A stretch of DNA of 64,000 nt, taken from NCBI RefSeq assembly GCF_039523755.1, contig NZ_BAAAFX010000002.1, positions 62,001 through 126,000 of the forward strand, given 5' to 3'. Shown here in pieces: positions 33,626 to 43,018 of this stretch. Within the stretch, counting starts at the first letter, position 1; each line of letters starts with the position of its first letter. Position numbers and translations under genes: made by a program. The notes below the pieces were generated by a model. It saw only the letters and a program-made list of their open reading frames with translations. It made no database searches and was not told where the DNA came from. The stretch is from Tatumella terrea. GTDB lineage: Bacteria > Pseudomonadota > Gammaproteobacteria > Enterobacterales > Enterobacteriaceae.

Positions 33626-35275
33626 ATGGAAATCTTCTTTACTATACTGATTATGACCCTGGTGGTCTCCCTGTCCGGGGTAGCCAGCCGGTTACTCCCT
33701 TTCCATATTCCTCTGCCACTGATGCAGATTATTGCCGGGGCCTTCCTTGCATGGCCTTCTATCGGCTTGCATGTAAATTTTGACCCGGATCTCTTCCTGG
33801 TGCTGTTTATCCCGCCATTGTTATTTGCCGATGGCTGGAAAACCCCGACCAGCGAATTCCTGCATCATGGCCGCGAAATTATCGGGCTGGCGCTGGTGCT
33901 GGTATTGATCACGGTGGTGGGGATCGGTTATCTGATTTACTGGACCGTCCCGGGGATCCCGCTGATCCCGGCTTTTGCACTGGCCGCCGTGCTTTCCCCG
34001 ACGGATGCGGTTGCACTGTCCGGTATTGTCGGTGAGGGCAGGATCCCTAAGAAAATTATGTCGATAGTCCAGGGGGAGGCATTAATGAACGATGCTTCCG
34101 GTCTGGTGTCACTGAAATTTGCGGTGGCGGTTGCGATGGGAACGATGGTGTTTACCTGGTCCGGCGCCACCCTCGAATTTCTGAAGGTGGCGGCGGGCGG
34201 ACTGCTGGCCGGTGTCGCGATTTGCTGGCTGTACGGTAAGTCCTTACGCTTACTAAGCCGCTGGAGCGGGGATGACCCGGCGACCCAGACCGTCCTGTTA
34301 CTGTTACTGCCTTTCGCCTCTTATCTGATTGCCGAACACTTTGGCTTTTCGGGGATCCTGGCGGCTGTTGCGGCGGGGATGACCATTACCCGTTCCGGTA
34401 TTATCCGTCAGGCACCGCTGGCGATGCGCTTACGTGCCAACAGTGTCTGGCAGATGCTTGAGTTTGTCTTCAACGGTATGGTCTTCCTGATGCTCGGGCT
34501 GCAATTGCCGAGTATTCTTGAGGCCTCTATCGTACAGGCCAATGCTGACCAGAATGTCAGTATCTGGATCCTGTTTATGGATGTCGGCATGATTTACATC
34601 GCGTTACTGGCCGTGCGGTTTGGCTGGCTGTATATCATGCAACGTTTCAGCCTGCGTCTGCTGAAGAAGAGCCCGCTGGAATTCAGCAACTATTCCCTCC
34701 GTGAATTATTAATTGCCACCTTTGCCGGTGTCCGCGGGGCGGTGACCCTGGCCGGTGTGCTATCTATTCCGCTGTATATGGTGAATGGCGATGCTTTCCC
34801 TGCCCGTTATGAACTGGTGTTCCTGGCCACCGGAGTGATTATGTTCTCACTGCTGGCCGGGGTGGTTATTTTGCCCATGTTGCTGCGGGGGATCCCGGGC
34901 ATGGATAAAAGTGAGAATGCCCGCGAACTCAGGACGGCCAGAGCGGTGATGGCAAAAGTGGCTATCGACAGTTTGTATAAAATGGAAGAACGGCTGGCAA
35001 AAGACAGTGAAGAAAATATCGATCCGGATCTTCTGAAGGAAGTCAGTTCACGGGTGACCGGTAACCTGCGACGCAGGATCGACGGAAAGGAAGATCCTGA
35101 ACGGGTACTGTTTGCGGAGAATCTGGAACGGCGTTTTCGCCTTACCGCATTACGTTCTGAAAGGGCGGAGGTGTATCATATGCGCGCCACCCAGCAGATC
35201 AGCAATGAGTCGATGCAAAAACTGCTGCGTGATCTGGACCTGCTCGAAGCCTTGCTGATAGAGAAAGAAGAGTAA
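33626..35275 (+). CDS. yjcE: Sodium/proton antiporter family protein YjcE
   Basis: A 549-residue CPA1-family cation/proton antiporter with the same length as E. coli YjcE. It has about 12 membrane spans in residues 1-420 with the motifs LSPTDAVALSGIVGEG and ALMNDASGLVSLKFAVAVAM (ND of the ion pathway) and GVRGAVTLAGVLSIPL, followed by a cytoplasmic helical tail (430-549). It is the gene after ghxP as in E. coli. Confidence 0.94.
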   Translation: MEIFFTILIMTLVVSLSGVASRLLPFHIPLPLMQIIAGAFLAWPSIGLHVNFDPDLFLVLFIPPLLFADGWKTPTSEFLHHGREIIGLALVLVLITVVGIGYLIYWTVPGIPLIPAFALAAVLSPTDAVALSGIVGEGRIPKKIMSIVQGEALMNDASGLVSLKFAVAVAMGTMVFTWSGATLEFLKVAAGGLLAGVAICWLYGKSLRLLSRWSGDDPATQTVLLLLLPFASYLIAEHFGFSGILAAVAAGMTITRSGIIRQAPLAMRLRANSVWQMLEFVFNGMVFLMLGLQLPSILEASIVQANADQNVSIWILFMDVGMIYIALLAVRFGWLYIMQRFSLRLLKKSPLEFSNYSLRELLIATFAGVRGAVTLAGVLSIPLYMVNGDAFPARYELVFLATGVIMFSLLAGVVILPMLLRGIPGMDKSENARELRTARAVMAKVAIDSLYKMEERLAKDSEENIDPDLLKEVSSRVTGNLRRRIDGKEDPERVLFAENLERRFRLTALRSERAEVYHMRATQQISNESMQKLLRDLDLLEALLIEKEE

Positions 35276-35284
35276 GACAGACGG

Positions 35285-35305
35285 CCGGGGAACGGTGTTC
35301 CCCGG
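35285..35305. terminator. Bidirectional terminator between yjcE and the LysR gene
   Basis: A perfect 9-bp stem CCGGGGAAC / GTTCCCCGG with a 3-base loop lies in the 37-base gap between two convergent genes. There is no strong T tract on either side. Confidence 0.65.
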
Positions 35306-35312
35306 TCGGAGA

Positions 35313-36215
35313 TCAGAGCCTTAACAGCGCAGAGCTGTCCGGCCAGTAGTCACGACAGCACTGGATCCATGCCCGGGTGCTGCTTGAAATGTAGTTACCT
35401 TCCCGCCAGACCAGGCCCAGTGTCCAGGTCAGTTCCGACTCCAGAGGCAGCCAGAGCAACGATGCCGGGTCGAGTCGCTCACAAATAGGTTCCGGCAGGA
35501 TGGCTACGCCCATCCCGGCCTGCACCATCGTCGCCAGAAAATCCCATTGCCCGCTTTGGATGGCAATATCCGGCGTCAGCCCCTGACGCTGGAACGATTT
35601 ACTGATTTGACGATTAAGCGAAAACTCTTCGTTGAATACCAGCAGCGGGTAGCGGGCCACCTCTTCCAGCGTCAGTCGCTCGCGCGCCAGCCACTCTTCG
35701 GTGCGTGGAACCAGTACACATAACCGGTGCTCTAACAGAGGCAGAACCTGCAGAGGGAATTCATTTTCTGCCGGCAGCGCGGTCATGGCAATATCCAGCC
35801 GTCCCTGCAGTACGGCCTGTTGTGCCGCCAGCCCGCCGAATTCGGAAATTTTAAGTTCCACCCCCGGGTAACGCTTATGGAAGGCAGAAATAGAGCCGAC
35901 AATCTGCATACCGACCATCGGCGGAATACCCAGCCTGAGCTCACCGGTTTTTAACTGATTGATATCGCCAATTTCTGCTTCCAGCTGGCGGAACTCCTGC
36001 AGTATGGTTAGCCCGCGCTGGTAAACCGCTTTACCGCTATCGGTCAGGTAGAGTTTACGTCCCTCCCTTAAAAGCAGGGTGCATCCCAGTTCTTCTTCCA
36101 GCTGACGCAGCATCTTACTGATGGTCGGCTGAGTGACATATAACTTCTCTGCCGCACGGGTAAAACTCTGCTGACGGACCACTTCAGTAAAGTAGCGAAT
36201 CGCCTTTACATCCAT
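35313..36215 (-). CDS. LysR regulator of the CidR type
   Basis: A 300-residue LysR-type regulator beginning MDVKAIRYFTEVVRQQSFTR, with helix-turn-helix RAAEKLYVTQPTISKMLRQL. It is divergent from the cidA-cidB-like pair, the arrangement seen for CidR/YwbI-type regulators that respond to overflow metabolites such as acetate in Gram-positive bacteria. The intergenic region contains an ATAC-N5-GTAT element (36282-36294) of the T-N11-A kind used by LysR proteins. The link to acetate is plausible because acs is nearby, but it is inference. Confidence 0.85.
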   Translation of the reverse strand: MDVKAIRYFTEVVRQQSFTRAAEKLYVTQPTISKMLRQLEEELGCTLLLREGRKLYLTDSGKAVYQRGLTILQEFRQLEAEIGDINQLKTGELRLGIPPMVGMQIVGSISAFHKRYPGVELKISEFGGLAAQQAVLQGRLDIAMTALPAENEFPLQVLPLLEHRLCVLVPRTEEWLARERLTLEEVARYPLLVFNEEFSLNRQISKSFQRQGLTPDIAIQSGQWDFLATMVQAGMGVAILPEPICERLDPASLLWLPLESELTWTLGLVWREGNYISSSTRAWIQCCRDYWPDSSALLRL

Positions 36216-36317
36216 AAGTATTCCTAAATGGCATGGTTAAGATAATTTTAGTTCATTTTATTCACCCGGTGACCAGGTTGTATACTTCCTGTATCAATTA
36301 TTCATGAGGAGTTCACC

Positions 36318-36746
36318 ATGCTTGCAGCCCTTCGTTCACAGCGGCTGACAAAATTACCCCATTTGTTGCAGTTGCCTGTGCAGGTACTGATTTATATTGG
36401 TCTGTTCTTATTTTCTGAACAATTGGTGGTCTGGCTACATATTCCCCTGCCGGCGAATATCGTAGGCATGGTACTTCTGCTGTTTCTTATTGTGAGCCGC
36501 ATCCTGCCGCTGAAATGGGTAAAAGCAGGGTCGAACTGGCTACTGGCCGAAATGTTACTGTTTTTTATCCCTGCCGTGGTGGCCGTGATTAACTACGGTC
36601 CGTTGTTACGTCAGGACGGTGTGCGTATCTGCCTGGTGATCGCTATCAGTACCATGCTGGTACTGGCGGCGACTTCGCTGGTGGTACAACGTATCTACCA
36701 GTATGAAATCGCCCGTGCAGAGCGTAAGCTGGCTCGCCATGAGTGA
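36318..36746 (+). CDS. CidA/LrgA family membrane protein
   Basis: A 142-residue protein with four hydrophobic segments and the family signature PLPANIVGMVLLLFLI followed by WLLAEMLLFFIPAVVAVINY. CidA/LrgA proteins are holin-like or pyruvate/overflow-metabolite transport components that work with a CidB/LrgB partner. Here that partner overlaps by 8 bases. A strong AGGAG site precedes the ATG. Confidence 0.92.
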   Translation: MLAALRSQRLTKLPHLLQLPVQVLIYIGLFLFSEQLVVWLHIPLPANIVGMVLLLFLIVSRILPLKWVKAGSNWLLAEMLLFFIPAVVAVINYGPLLRQDGVRICLVIAISTMLVLAATSLVVQRIYQYEIARAERKLARHE

Positions 36747-37440
36747 TTTTATCGTAAGCGTTCTCTGTTTTGTGCTGACGTTACTGGTCTATTACGTGAA
36801 CAAGCGGCTCTATACCCGCTGGCGTACCCTGCTCCTGATGCCGCTGGTGATGACTCCGATGGTACTGGTGGTGATGTTGCTCATTACACATATTACCTGG
36901 AAAGATTATATCGCCGACAGCCATTGGCTGATCTGGTTACTGGGTCCCGCCACACTGGCGTTTGCGGTGCCGGTGTATGAGAACATGGCGATTATCAAAC
37001 GTCACTGGATGTCACTGACCGCGGGGGTGATCACGGCAACCCTGGTCGCCGTCTGTACTTCTGTCTGGCTGGCACGGTTATTTACCCTGCCGGTGGAAAT
37101 CCAGCGGAGTCTGGCGGTACGCTCAATTACCACGCCTTTCGCGTTGGCGGCCGCCAAGCCGGTGGGAGGACAGCCGGATCTGGTCGCACTGTTTGTGGTG
37201 CTGACCGGGGTGTTTGGTATGGCAATGGGGGATTTTCTGTTTCTGCGTATTGCGATCAAACAGGGGATGGCGAAGGGTGCCGGCCTGGGGGCCGCATCAC
37301 ACGGTGCCGGTACGGCCAGAGCTTATCAGATAGGCCCTCAGGAAGGCGTGGTCTCCAGTCTGGTGATGATGCTGGCGGGGGTGGTTACGGTACTGGCTGC
37401 ACCGATCATTGGTCATGTGATGTGGACGTTAAAAAGCTAA
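36739..37440 (+). CDS. CidB/LrgB family membrane protein
   Basis: A 233-residue membrane protein with six to seven spans. The family block SITTPFALAAAKPVGGQPDL and LGAASHGAGTARAYQIGPQEG is diagnostic of LrgB/CidB. The frame extends upstream to 36703, but the ATG at 36739 (MSDFIVSVLCFVLTLL) gives the usual length and overlaps the cidA-like stop by 8 bases. Confidence 0.94.
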   Translation: MSDFIVSVLCFVLTLLVYYVNKRLYTRWRTLLLMPLVMTPMVLVVMLLITHITWKDYIADSHWLIWLLGPATLAFAVPVYENMAIIKRHWMSLTAGVITATLVAVCTSVWLARLFTLPVEIQRSLAVRSITTPFALAAAKPVGGQPDLVALFVVLTGVFGMAMGDFLFLRIAIKQGMAKGAGLGAASHGAGTARAYQIGPQEGVVSSLVMMLAGVVTVLAAPIIGHVMWTLKS

Positions 37441-37557
37441 GGCATTTCAGAATATGACGAAAGTTACTTCCGTTAACTTATAAACCTGTTGCCGGTAGTT
37501 TTCCTTGCTGTTCAAATACTCGCGTAGCACGTCTTTTAATTTTTCGGGAGTAATATA

Positions 37558-38100
37558 ATGAAAAAAACAATCCTGGCCCTCGGGCTGGCCGGTCTGGTGA
37601 CCAGTGGTATGGCACAAGCCGTCGAAGGAAGTGTGGATGTCGGAGAACACAGTACTAACCTGAGTGTGGGGCTTGGCAGCCAGTCTCCGGGACTGTTCCT
37701 GAAAGGAAACTGGTTACGCAGTAATGATGATGGCAGCGTCAGTGGTGCCACATTAGGTTATAACCTGTCTGTGGGTCCGTTTAACGTCTCTCCGGCCGCG
37801 AAAGCACTGTATACCCATCCGTCAGATGGCAAAGATGGCTTCACCGTTGCTGTCGGTTCCGGTGTCAGCTATCAGCTGAACAGCATGTGGGGCGTGTACG
37901 GTGAATATTACTACGCACCAAAATCATTCTCTGACCACCTGGAACGTTACCAGCAAGCCGGTGGCGGAATCAGCTTCAGCCCGATTTCTCTGGTGAGCTT
38001 ACGTGCCGGGTATCAGTATGTGGGTCTGAAGAACACCAACAATAATAAGGATAACGTACTGGTCGACGGTCCTTATATCAGCGCTTCCGTCAGCTTCTGA
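37558..38100 (+). CDS. yfaZ: YfaZ-family outer membrane protein
   Basis: A 180-residue exported protein: signal peptide residues 1-21 (LGLAGLVTSGMAQA) then amphipathic beta strands ending in Phe (YISASVSF), the usual outer-membrane barrel terminus. The sequence fits YfaZ, a small outer-membrane protein of enterobacteria with no settled function. It is monocistronic, and two hairpins follow it before the convergent acs. Confidence 0.87.
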   Translation: MKKTILALGLAGLVTSGMAQAVEGSVDVGEHSTNLSVGLGSQSPGLFLKGNWLRSNDDGSVSGATLGYNLSVGPFNVSPAAKALYTHPSDGKDGFTVAVGSGVSYQLNSMWGVYGEYYYAPKSFSDHLERYQQAGGGISFSPISLVSLRAGYQYVGLKNTNNNKDNVLVDGPYISASVSF

Positions 38101-38106
38101 TGAATG

Positions 38107-38161
38107 TCCCGCGGAAAGCTATTCCGCGGGATGTGCGCAGGGACGCCACTGGCGTCCCTGC
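38107..38161. terminator. Twin hairpins between yfaZ and acs
   Basis: Two perfect stem-loops back to back in the gap between convergent genes: TCCCGCGGAA/TTCCGCGGGA (38107-38131) and GCAGGGACGCC/GGCGTCCCTGC (38137-38161). T tracts are weak, so efficiency is unknown. Confidence 0.65.
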
Positions 38162-38172
38162 AGTCAGCCCTT

Positions 38173-40128
38173 TCAGGGCATGTTAATCGTCTGTTGTTCT
38201 TCCAGTAATCTCTCAACGACCCCCGGGTCTGCCAGTGTCGAGGTATCGCCCAGTCCTGAGGTTTCTCCGGCCGCAATCTTACGCAGGATCCTGCGCATAA
38301 TTTTCCCTGACCGGGTTTTCGGTAACATCTCTGCCCAATGTAAAACGTCCGGAGTCGCTATCGGGCCGATTTCTTTACGCACCCAATGGCGGACTTCGGT
38401 ATAGAGTTCCGGTGTCGGTTCCTCGCCGGCATTGAGCGTTACATACGCATAGATGGCCTGGCCCTTGATAGCATGAGGAATGCCGACGACCGCGGCTTCG
38501 GCAATTTTAGGATGTGACACCAGGGCGGACTCGATCTCAGCAGTGCCCAGACGGTGCCCGGAAACATTTAAGACATCATCCACCCGACCGGTGATCCAGT
38601 AGTCTCCGTCGGCATCACGGCGTGCACCGTCGCCACTGAAGTAACAGTTTCTGAACGTCGAGAAATAGGTTTGTTCAAAGCGTGCGTGGTCCCCGAACAG
38701 AGTCCGGGCCTGACCCGGCCAGGAATCGGTGATCACCAGGTTCCCTTCACAGGCCCCTTCCAGCGTTATACCGTCGTTGTCCAGTAAGGCGGGCTGCACC
38801 CCAAAAAAAGGACGTGTCGCCGACCCGGCTTTCAGTTCGGTAGCCCCCGGCAGCGGGGTAATCATTAAGCCGCCGGTTTCTGTCTGCCACCAGGTGTCGA
38901 CAATCGGGCAATGGCTGTTGCCGATGGTGCGGTAATACCATTCCCAGGCTTCCGGGTTAATCGGCTCACCGACGGAGCCCAGAATGCGCAGACTGTCACG
39001 CCGGGTGCCGGCAATGGCACTGTCCCCTTCAGCCATCAGCGCACGGATTGCCGTGGGGGCCGTGTAGAGGATGGACACCTGGTGTTTGTCGACCACCTGT
39101 GCCATCCGGGCCGGTGTCGGCCAGTTAGGGACACCTTCAAAAATAAGGGTGGTCGCGCCACAGGCCAGCGGGCCATAGACCAGATAGCTGTGTCCGGTGA
39201 TCCAGCCGACATCTGCGGTACACCAGTAGATATCTTCAGGATGATAATCAAAGACATATTTGAAGGTGGTTGCGGCGTAGACCAGGTATCCGCCGGTCGT
39301 ATGCAGTACGCCTTTGGGCTTACCTGTGGACCCCGAGGTGTAGAGGATGAAGAGCGGGTCTTCCGCATTGACCGGCACCGGTGTGTGTTCTGTACCTGCA
39401 GAGGCCATCAGTTCATGCCACCAGAGGTCACGGCCGTCCTGCCATTCGCCAGGTGTTCCGGTGCGTCTGAAGACAACGACCTTTTCGGCGCTGGTGACCG
39501 TCGGGTTCTTCAGGGCTTCGTCGACATTTTTCTTCAGCGGAATAGGGCGTCCGGCCCGGAGACCTTCGTCGGCAGTGATGACGATTTTGGCGGCGCAGTC
39601 TGTAATACGACCGGCCACGGCATCCGGCGAAAAACCGCCAAAAATAACGGTATGAACGGCGCCGATACGGGCGCAGGCCAGCATCGCGATGGCGGCTTCC
39701 GGGACCATCGGCATATAAATGGCGACCACATCGCCTTTTTTCACGTTCAGCGCCGTCAGCATATTTGCTGCGCGGCAGACCTGCTCATGCAGCTGATGGT
39801 AAGTCAGTTGCTGGCTCTGGCTGGCATCGTCGCCTTCCCAGAGGATAGCGATTTTGTCGGGATGAGTGGCCAGATGACGGTCAATGCAGTTAGCCGCAAG
39901 ATTGAGTGTCCCGTCTTCGTACCAACGGATGCGTATATCACCGGGGACAAACGAAGTATTTTTTACTGTCTGATAAGGCGTGATCCAGTCGAGGATTTTT
40001 CCCTGCTGGCCCCAAAAAATATCCGGTTGTTCCACGGACTGCTGATACATCTCAGTATATTGCCCGGCGTTAATCAGCGCATTTTCAGCAATTCCCGGCG
40101 GGATGGGGTGTTTATAATTGTGGCTCAT
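38173..40128 (-). CDS. acs: Acetyl-CoA synthetase
   Basis: A 651-residue AMP-forming enzyme (E. coli Acs has 652) that activates acetate to acetyl-CoA through acetyl-AMP in the cytoplasm. Visible motifs: P-loop-like YTSGSTGKPKGVLHTTGGY, DTWWQTETGG of the adenylation core, YFSGDGARRDADGDYWITGR, and PKTRSGKIMRRILRKI with the catalytic Lys that is regulated by acetylation in this family. In E. coli yjcH and actP accompany acs; they are not downstream here, where yfaZ converges. Acetate scavenging would suit a cell with strong overflow metabolism. Confidence 0.97.
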   Translation of the reverse strand: MSHNYKHPIPPGIAENALINAGQYTEMYQQSVEQPDIFWGQQGKILDWITPYQTVKNTSFVPGDIRIRWYEDGTLNLAANCIDRHLATHPDKIAILWEGDDASQSQQLTYHQLHEQVCRAANMLTALNVKKGDVVAIYMPMVPEAAIAMLACARIGAVHTVIFGGFSPDAVAGRITDCAAKIVITADEGLRAGRPIPLKKNVDEALKNPTVTSAEKVVVFRRTGTPGEWQDGRDLWWHELMASAGTEHTPVPVNAEDPLFILYTSGSTGKPKGVLHTTGGYLVYAATTFKYVFDYHPEDIYWCTADVGWITGHSYLVYGPLACGATTLIFEGVPNWPTPARMAQVVDKHQVSILYTAPTAIRALMAEGDSAIAGTRRDSLRILGSVGEPINPEAWEWYYRTIGNSHCPIVDTWWQTETGGLMITPLPGATELKAGSATRPFFGVQPALLDNDGITLEGACEGNLVITDSWPGQARTLFGDHARFEQTYFSTFRNCYFSGDGARRDADGDYWITGRVDDVLNVSGHRLGTAEIESALVSHPKIAEAAVVGIPHAIKGQAIYAYVTLNAGEEPTPELYTEVRHWVRKEIGPIATPDVLHWAEMLPKTRSGKIMRRILRKIAAGETSGLGDTSTLADPGVVERLLEEQQTINMP

Positions 40129-40638
40129 AGCAGGTTTCCACGTTTATTTGTTGGTTTTATGTTTATACAATGTTACTCAAAAGATGTTAAAAGAATGTAT
40201 TGCATTTGAGTGACTGATCACGCAGAGGAGAAAAGTCATATTATCAGGCGGTAAATCCCTAAACTGTAAATTAACGATTGAAAGTAACAGTTATTAGCCG
40301 TTCCCGGGAATCACTCTGTAAATCTATAAGATTTATGAATTTTATTGTTAAGATGTCTGGCCGCTGAGACGGGAATACGCAGTCTGTTATCCCTTTTTAT
40401 AACAGATACTTATATCAATCCGCGGGATCCTGAATGGCCTGTCCGTGTTAAGTTATCTTTTTACAGACTTCGGAATAAGGTTGCCAGAACCGGGGTGAAA
40501 ATGGTACTTATCTCAATCTTATGCAGGGTGTTATGAGTTTTTTTCCTCGGAGAAGATCTGTTTTACCCGGTGTTTGTTCACTTCCCTGAGTAGTTTTTTG
40601 CTGAAAAGCGAAAAGGAAGTCTGACTAAGGAATTAAAA
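40129..40638. other. Divergent control region between acs and gltP, no gene seen
   Basis: About 510 bases that must contain both promoters. It is AT-rich near acs (40140-40205). A GTGACTGATCAC palindrome lies at 40209-40220, but its spacing is wrong for CRP. A 63-codon frame at 40345-40536 resembles nothing and is not called. Confidence 0.5.
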
Positions 40639-41949
40639 ATGAAAAAAGGCAAAAAGGTTAGTCTTGCCTGGCAAATACTGATTGCGCTGATTTTAGGTAT
40701 TGTAGCGGGTACCGTTTTGCATAATCAGCCTGAACACCGTGACTGGTTAATCCTCAATATCCTGAAACCGGCCGGTGATATATTTATTCATCTGATTAAG
40801 ATGATTGTTGTGCCGATCGTGATCTCTTCGCTGATTATTGGTATTGCCGGGGTCGGTGATGCTAAAAAGCTGGGCCGGATCGGCGTCAAAACTATCCTCT
40901 ATTTTGAGATAATCACCACGATCGCCATTATCCTGGGGATTACGCTGGCGAATGTGTTCCATCCGGGAGCGGGCATTGATATGTCCACGCTGACCACTAC
41001 GGACATCTCTAAATACGAGGCGACCACGCAACAGGTAGAGAGTGGCCCACACAGTCTGGTCAGTACTATCTTATCCATTATCCCGCAGAACATTTTTGTA
41101 TCGCTGGTGAATGGCGATATGCTGGCCATTATTTTCTTCTCTGTACTGTTTGGTATGGGGCTGTCTGCGCTGCCTGCGGAACAACGTGATCCGCTGGTCT
41201 CCGTGTTCCGTGGTGTCTCAGAAACCATGTTCAAAGTGACGCATATGATCATGCGTTATGCACCGATCGGTGTGTTTGCCCTGATCACCGTCACGCTGGC
41301 GAACTTTGGTTTTGCCTCACTGCTTCCGCTGGCGAAACTGGTCGGTCTGGTGTATGCGGCGATTTTACTGTTCGCCTTCGTGGTACTGGGGATTGTCGCC
41401 AGAATTTGCGGGCTGCGTATTATCACCATTATGCGCATCCTGAAAGATGAACTGATCCTCGCCTACTCAACCTCCAGTTCAGAGACCGTCTTGCCACGGA
41501 TCATGGAAAAGATGGAGGCCTATGGTGCCCCGAAGTCAATTACCAGCTTTGTGGTACCGACAGGGTATTCCTTTAACCTCGATGGTTCGACGCTGTATCA
41601 GAGTATTGCCGCCATCTTTATCGCGCAGTTGTACGGTATCGACTTATCGCTGACCAGCGAAATTGTCCTGGTCCTGACATTGATGGTGACCTCGAAAGGG
41701 ATTGCCGGTGTGCCAGGCGTCTCCTTTGTGGTGCTGCTGGCGACTCTGGGCAGTGTCGGTATCCCGCTCGAGGGGCTGGCCTTTATTGCCGGGGTTGACC
41801 GTATTATGGATATGGCTCGTACCGCACTCAATGTCGTGGGGAATGCGCTGGCCGTCTTAGTCATTTCCCGCTGGGAAGGGCAGTTCGATACGGCGAAAGC
41901 CTTAGCCTATGAGCAAAAAATGAAGACGCATCAACTGGCTAACGACTAA
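40639..41949 (+). CDS. gltP: Glutamate/aspartate:proton symporter GltP
   Basis: A 436-residue DAACS-family carrier, one residue off E. coli GltP. The N-terminus VSLAWQILIALILGIVAGTV, the first re-entrant loop with YSTSSSETVLPRIMEKM (the serine-rich motif), then GYSFNLDGSTLYQSIAAIFI and GVPGVSFVVLLATLGSVGIP are family landmarks. It takes up glutamate and aspartate across the inner membrane. Confidence 0.95.
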   Translation: MKKGKKVSLAWQILIALILGIVAGTVLHNQPEHRDWLILNILKPAGDIFIHLIKMIVVPIVISSLIIGIAGVGDAKKLGRIGVKTILYFEIITTIAIILGITLANVFHPGAGIDMSTLTTTDISKYEATTQQVESGPHSLVSTILSIIPQNIFVSLVNGDMLAIIFFSVLFGMGLSALPAEQRDPLVSVFRGVSETMFKVTHMIMRYAPIGVFALITVTLANFGFASLLPLAKLVGLVYAAILLFAFVVLGIVARICGLRIITIMRILKDELILAYSTSSSETVLPRIMEKMEAYGAPKSITSFVVPTGYSFNLDGSTLYQSIAAIFIAQLYGIDLSLTSEIVLVLTLMVTSKGIAGVPGVSFVVLLATLGSVGIPLEGLAFIAGVDRIMDMARTALNVVGNALAVLVISRWEGQFDTAKALAYEQKMKTHQLAND

Positions 41950-41967
41950 GTACGATGTGTTGACCCT

Positions 41968-42006
41968 GCTCTCTGCCCGGCGCTGCCGGTGCAGAGAGCC
42001 GCTTTT
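41968..42006 (+). terminator. Terminator after gltP
   Basis: GCTCTCTGC pairs with GCAGAGAGC (9 bp) around a 14-base loop that itself can fold (CCGGC..GCCGG), followed by CGCTTTT. Confidence 0.8.
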
Positions 42007-42106
42007 CTGAATTTCCCCCGCGTTGATCTCCCTGCTGAACGGCACTTTTCCCTCTGCGATGCATGTTTTATGATGCGGGCTGTCCTGATCTCATTCCGGA
42101 GTCATT

Positions 42107-43018
42107 ATGACCCTCAACCTGAACGCCCTGATTACGGAAGGTCGTAATCCTGCCAGTGAAAATATTGACCAGCTATCGACCGAAGAGATGCTGGCCGTGA
42201 TCAACCGGGAAGATAAAAAAGTCGCACTGGCCGTGGAGGCCATATTGCCGCAGATTGCCCGGGCCGTTGATGCCATTACACAGGCATTCTCCCGTGGGGG
42301 ACGGTTAATTTATTGCGGTGCCGGGACGTCAGGCCGGTTAGGTATTCTTGATGCAAGTGAGTGCCCGCCAACTTTCGGGACCCCGCACGAACAGGTGGTG
42401 GGACTGATTGCGGGCGGGAAAACCGCTATCCTGAAAGCGGTAGAGAATGCGGAAGATAACGACGGGCAGGGTCGCGCAGATTTAGAAGCTATCCGTTTTA
42501 CTGCCAGTGATATTCTGGTGGGTATCGCCGCCAGCGGCAGAACACCTTATGTTCTCGGGGCCATGGCGTATGCGACCGGCTGTGGCGCGACAACCGTGGC
42601 ATTGAGCTGTAATCCTGACAGCGAGATGGCAGCGCGGGCAGATATCGCTCTGACGCCGGTGGTGGGGCCGGAAGTCGTGACCGGCTCGTCACGAATGAAA
42701 GCCGGCACGGCACAGAAGCTGGTCCTGAATATGCTGACCACCGGCGCGATGATCCGCAGGGGAAAGGTATTCGGTAACCTGATGGTGGATGTCGAGGCGA
42801 CAAATGCCAAACTGGTCAGACGGCAGGTCAACATTGTCATGCAGGCCACTGATTGCAGCGAATCAGAAGCGAAGCAGGCACTCACTGACTGTCATGGTCA
42901 TTGCAAAACCGCCATCCTGATGATCCTCGCCGGTCTGACAGCAGCGCAGGCGGCAGAGCTGCTGGTAACCCATCAGGGATTTATACGCCCCGCACTGATG
43001 GCGGCGGCCGGAAAATAG
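42107..43018 (+). CDS. murQ: N-acetylmuramic acid 6-phosphate etherase MurQ
   Basis: A 303-residue cytoplasmic etherase that splits MurNAc-6-phosphate into GlcNAc-6-phosphate and lactate during cell-wall recycling. SIS-domain landmarks are GGRLIYCGAGTSGRLGILDA with SECPPTFG, VGIAASGRTPYVLGAM and SSRMKAGTAQKLVLNMLTTG. The last residues (ALMAAAGK) are encoded by the first copy of a 41-bp repeat that continues past the stop, so the C-terminus may vary between strains. No murP transporter is adjacent. Confidence 0.96.
   Translation: MTLNLNALITEGRNPASENIDQLSTEEMLAVINREDKKVALAVEAILPQIARAVDAITQAFSRGGRLIYCGAGTSGRLGILDASECPPTFGTPHEQVVGLIAGGKTAILKAVENAEDNDGQGRADLEAIRFTASDILVGIAASGRTPYVLGAMAYATGCGATTVALSCNPDSEMAARADIALTPVVGPEVVTGSSRMKAGTAQKLVLNMLTTGAMIRRGKVFGNLMVDVEATNAKLVRRQVNIVMQATDCSESEAKQALTDCHGHCKTAILMILAGLTAAQAAELLVTHQGFIRPALMAAAGK

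Noticed and set aside
38911..40209. A 432-codon rightward frame opposite acs
   Set aside because: It is antisense to a textbook acetyl-CoA synthetase, has no ribosome site and no family-like sequence; long antisense frames are common in GC-biased genes.
40209..40220. CRP site between acs and gltP (GTGACTGATCAC)
   Set aside because: The palindrome spacer is 4 bases, not 6, although CRP control of acs would be expected.
40345..40536. A 63-codon frame upstream of gltP
   Set aside because: No ribosome site or recognisable sequence; it lies in the expected promoter region.
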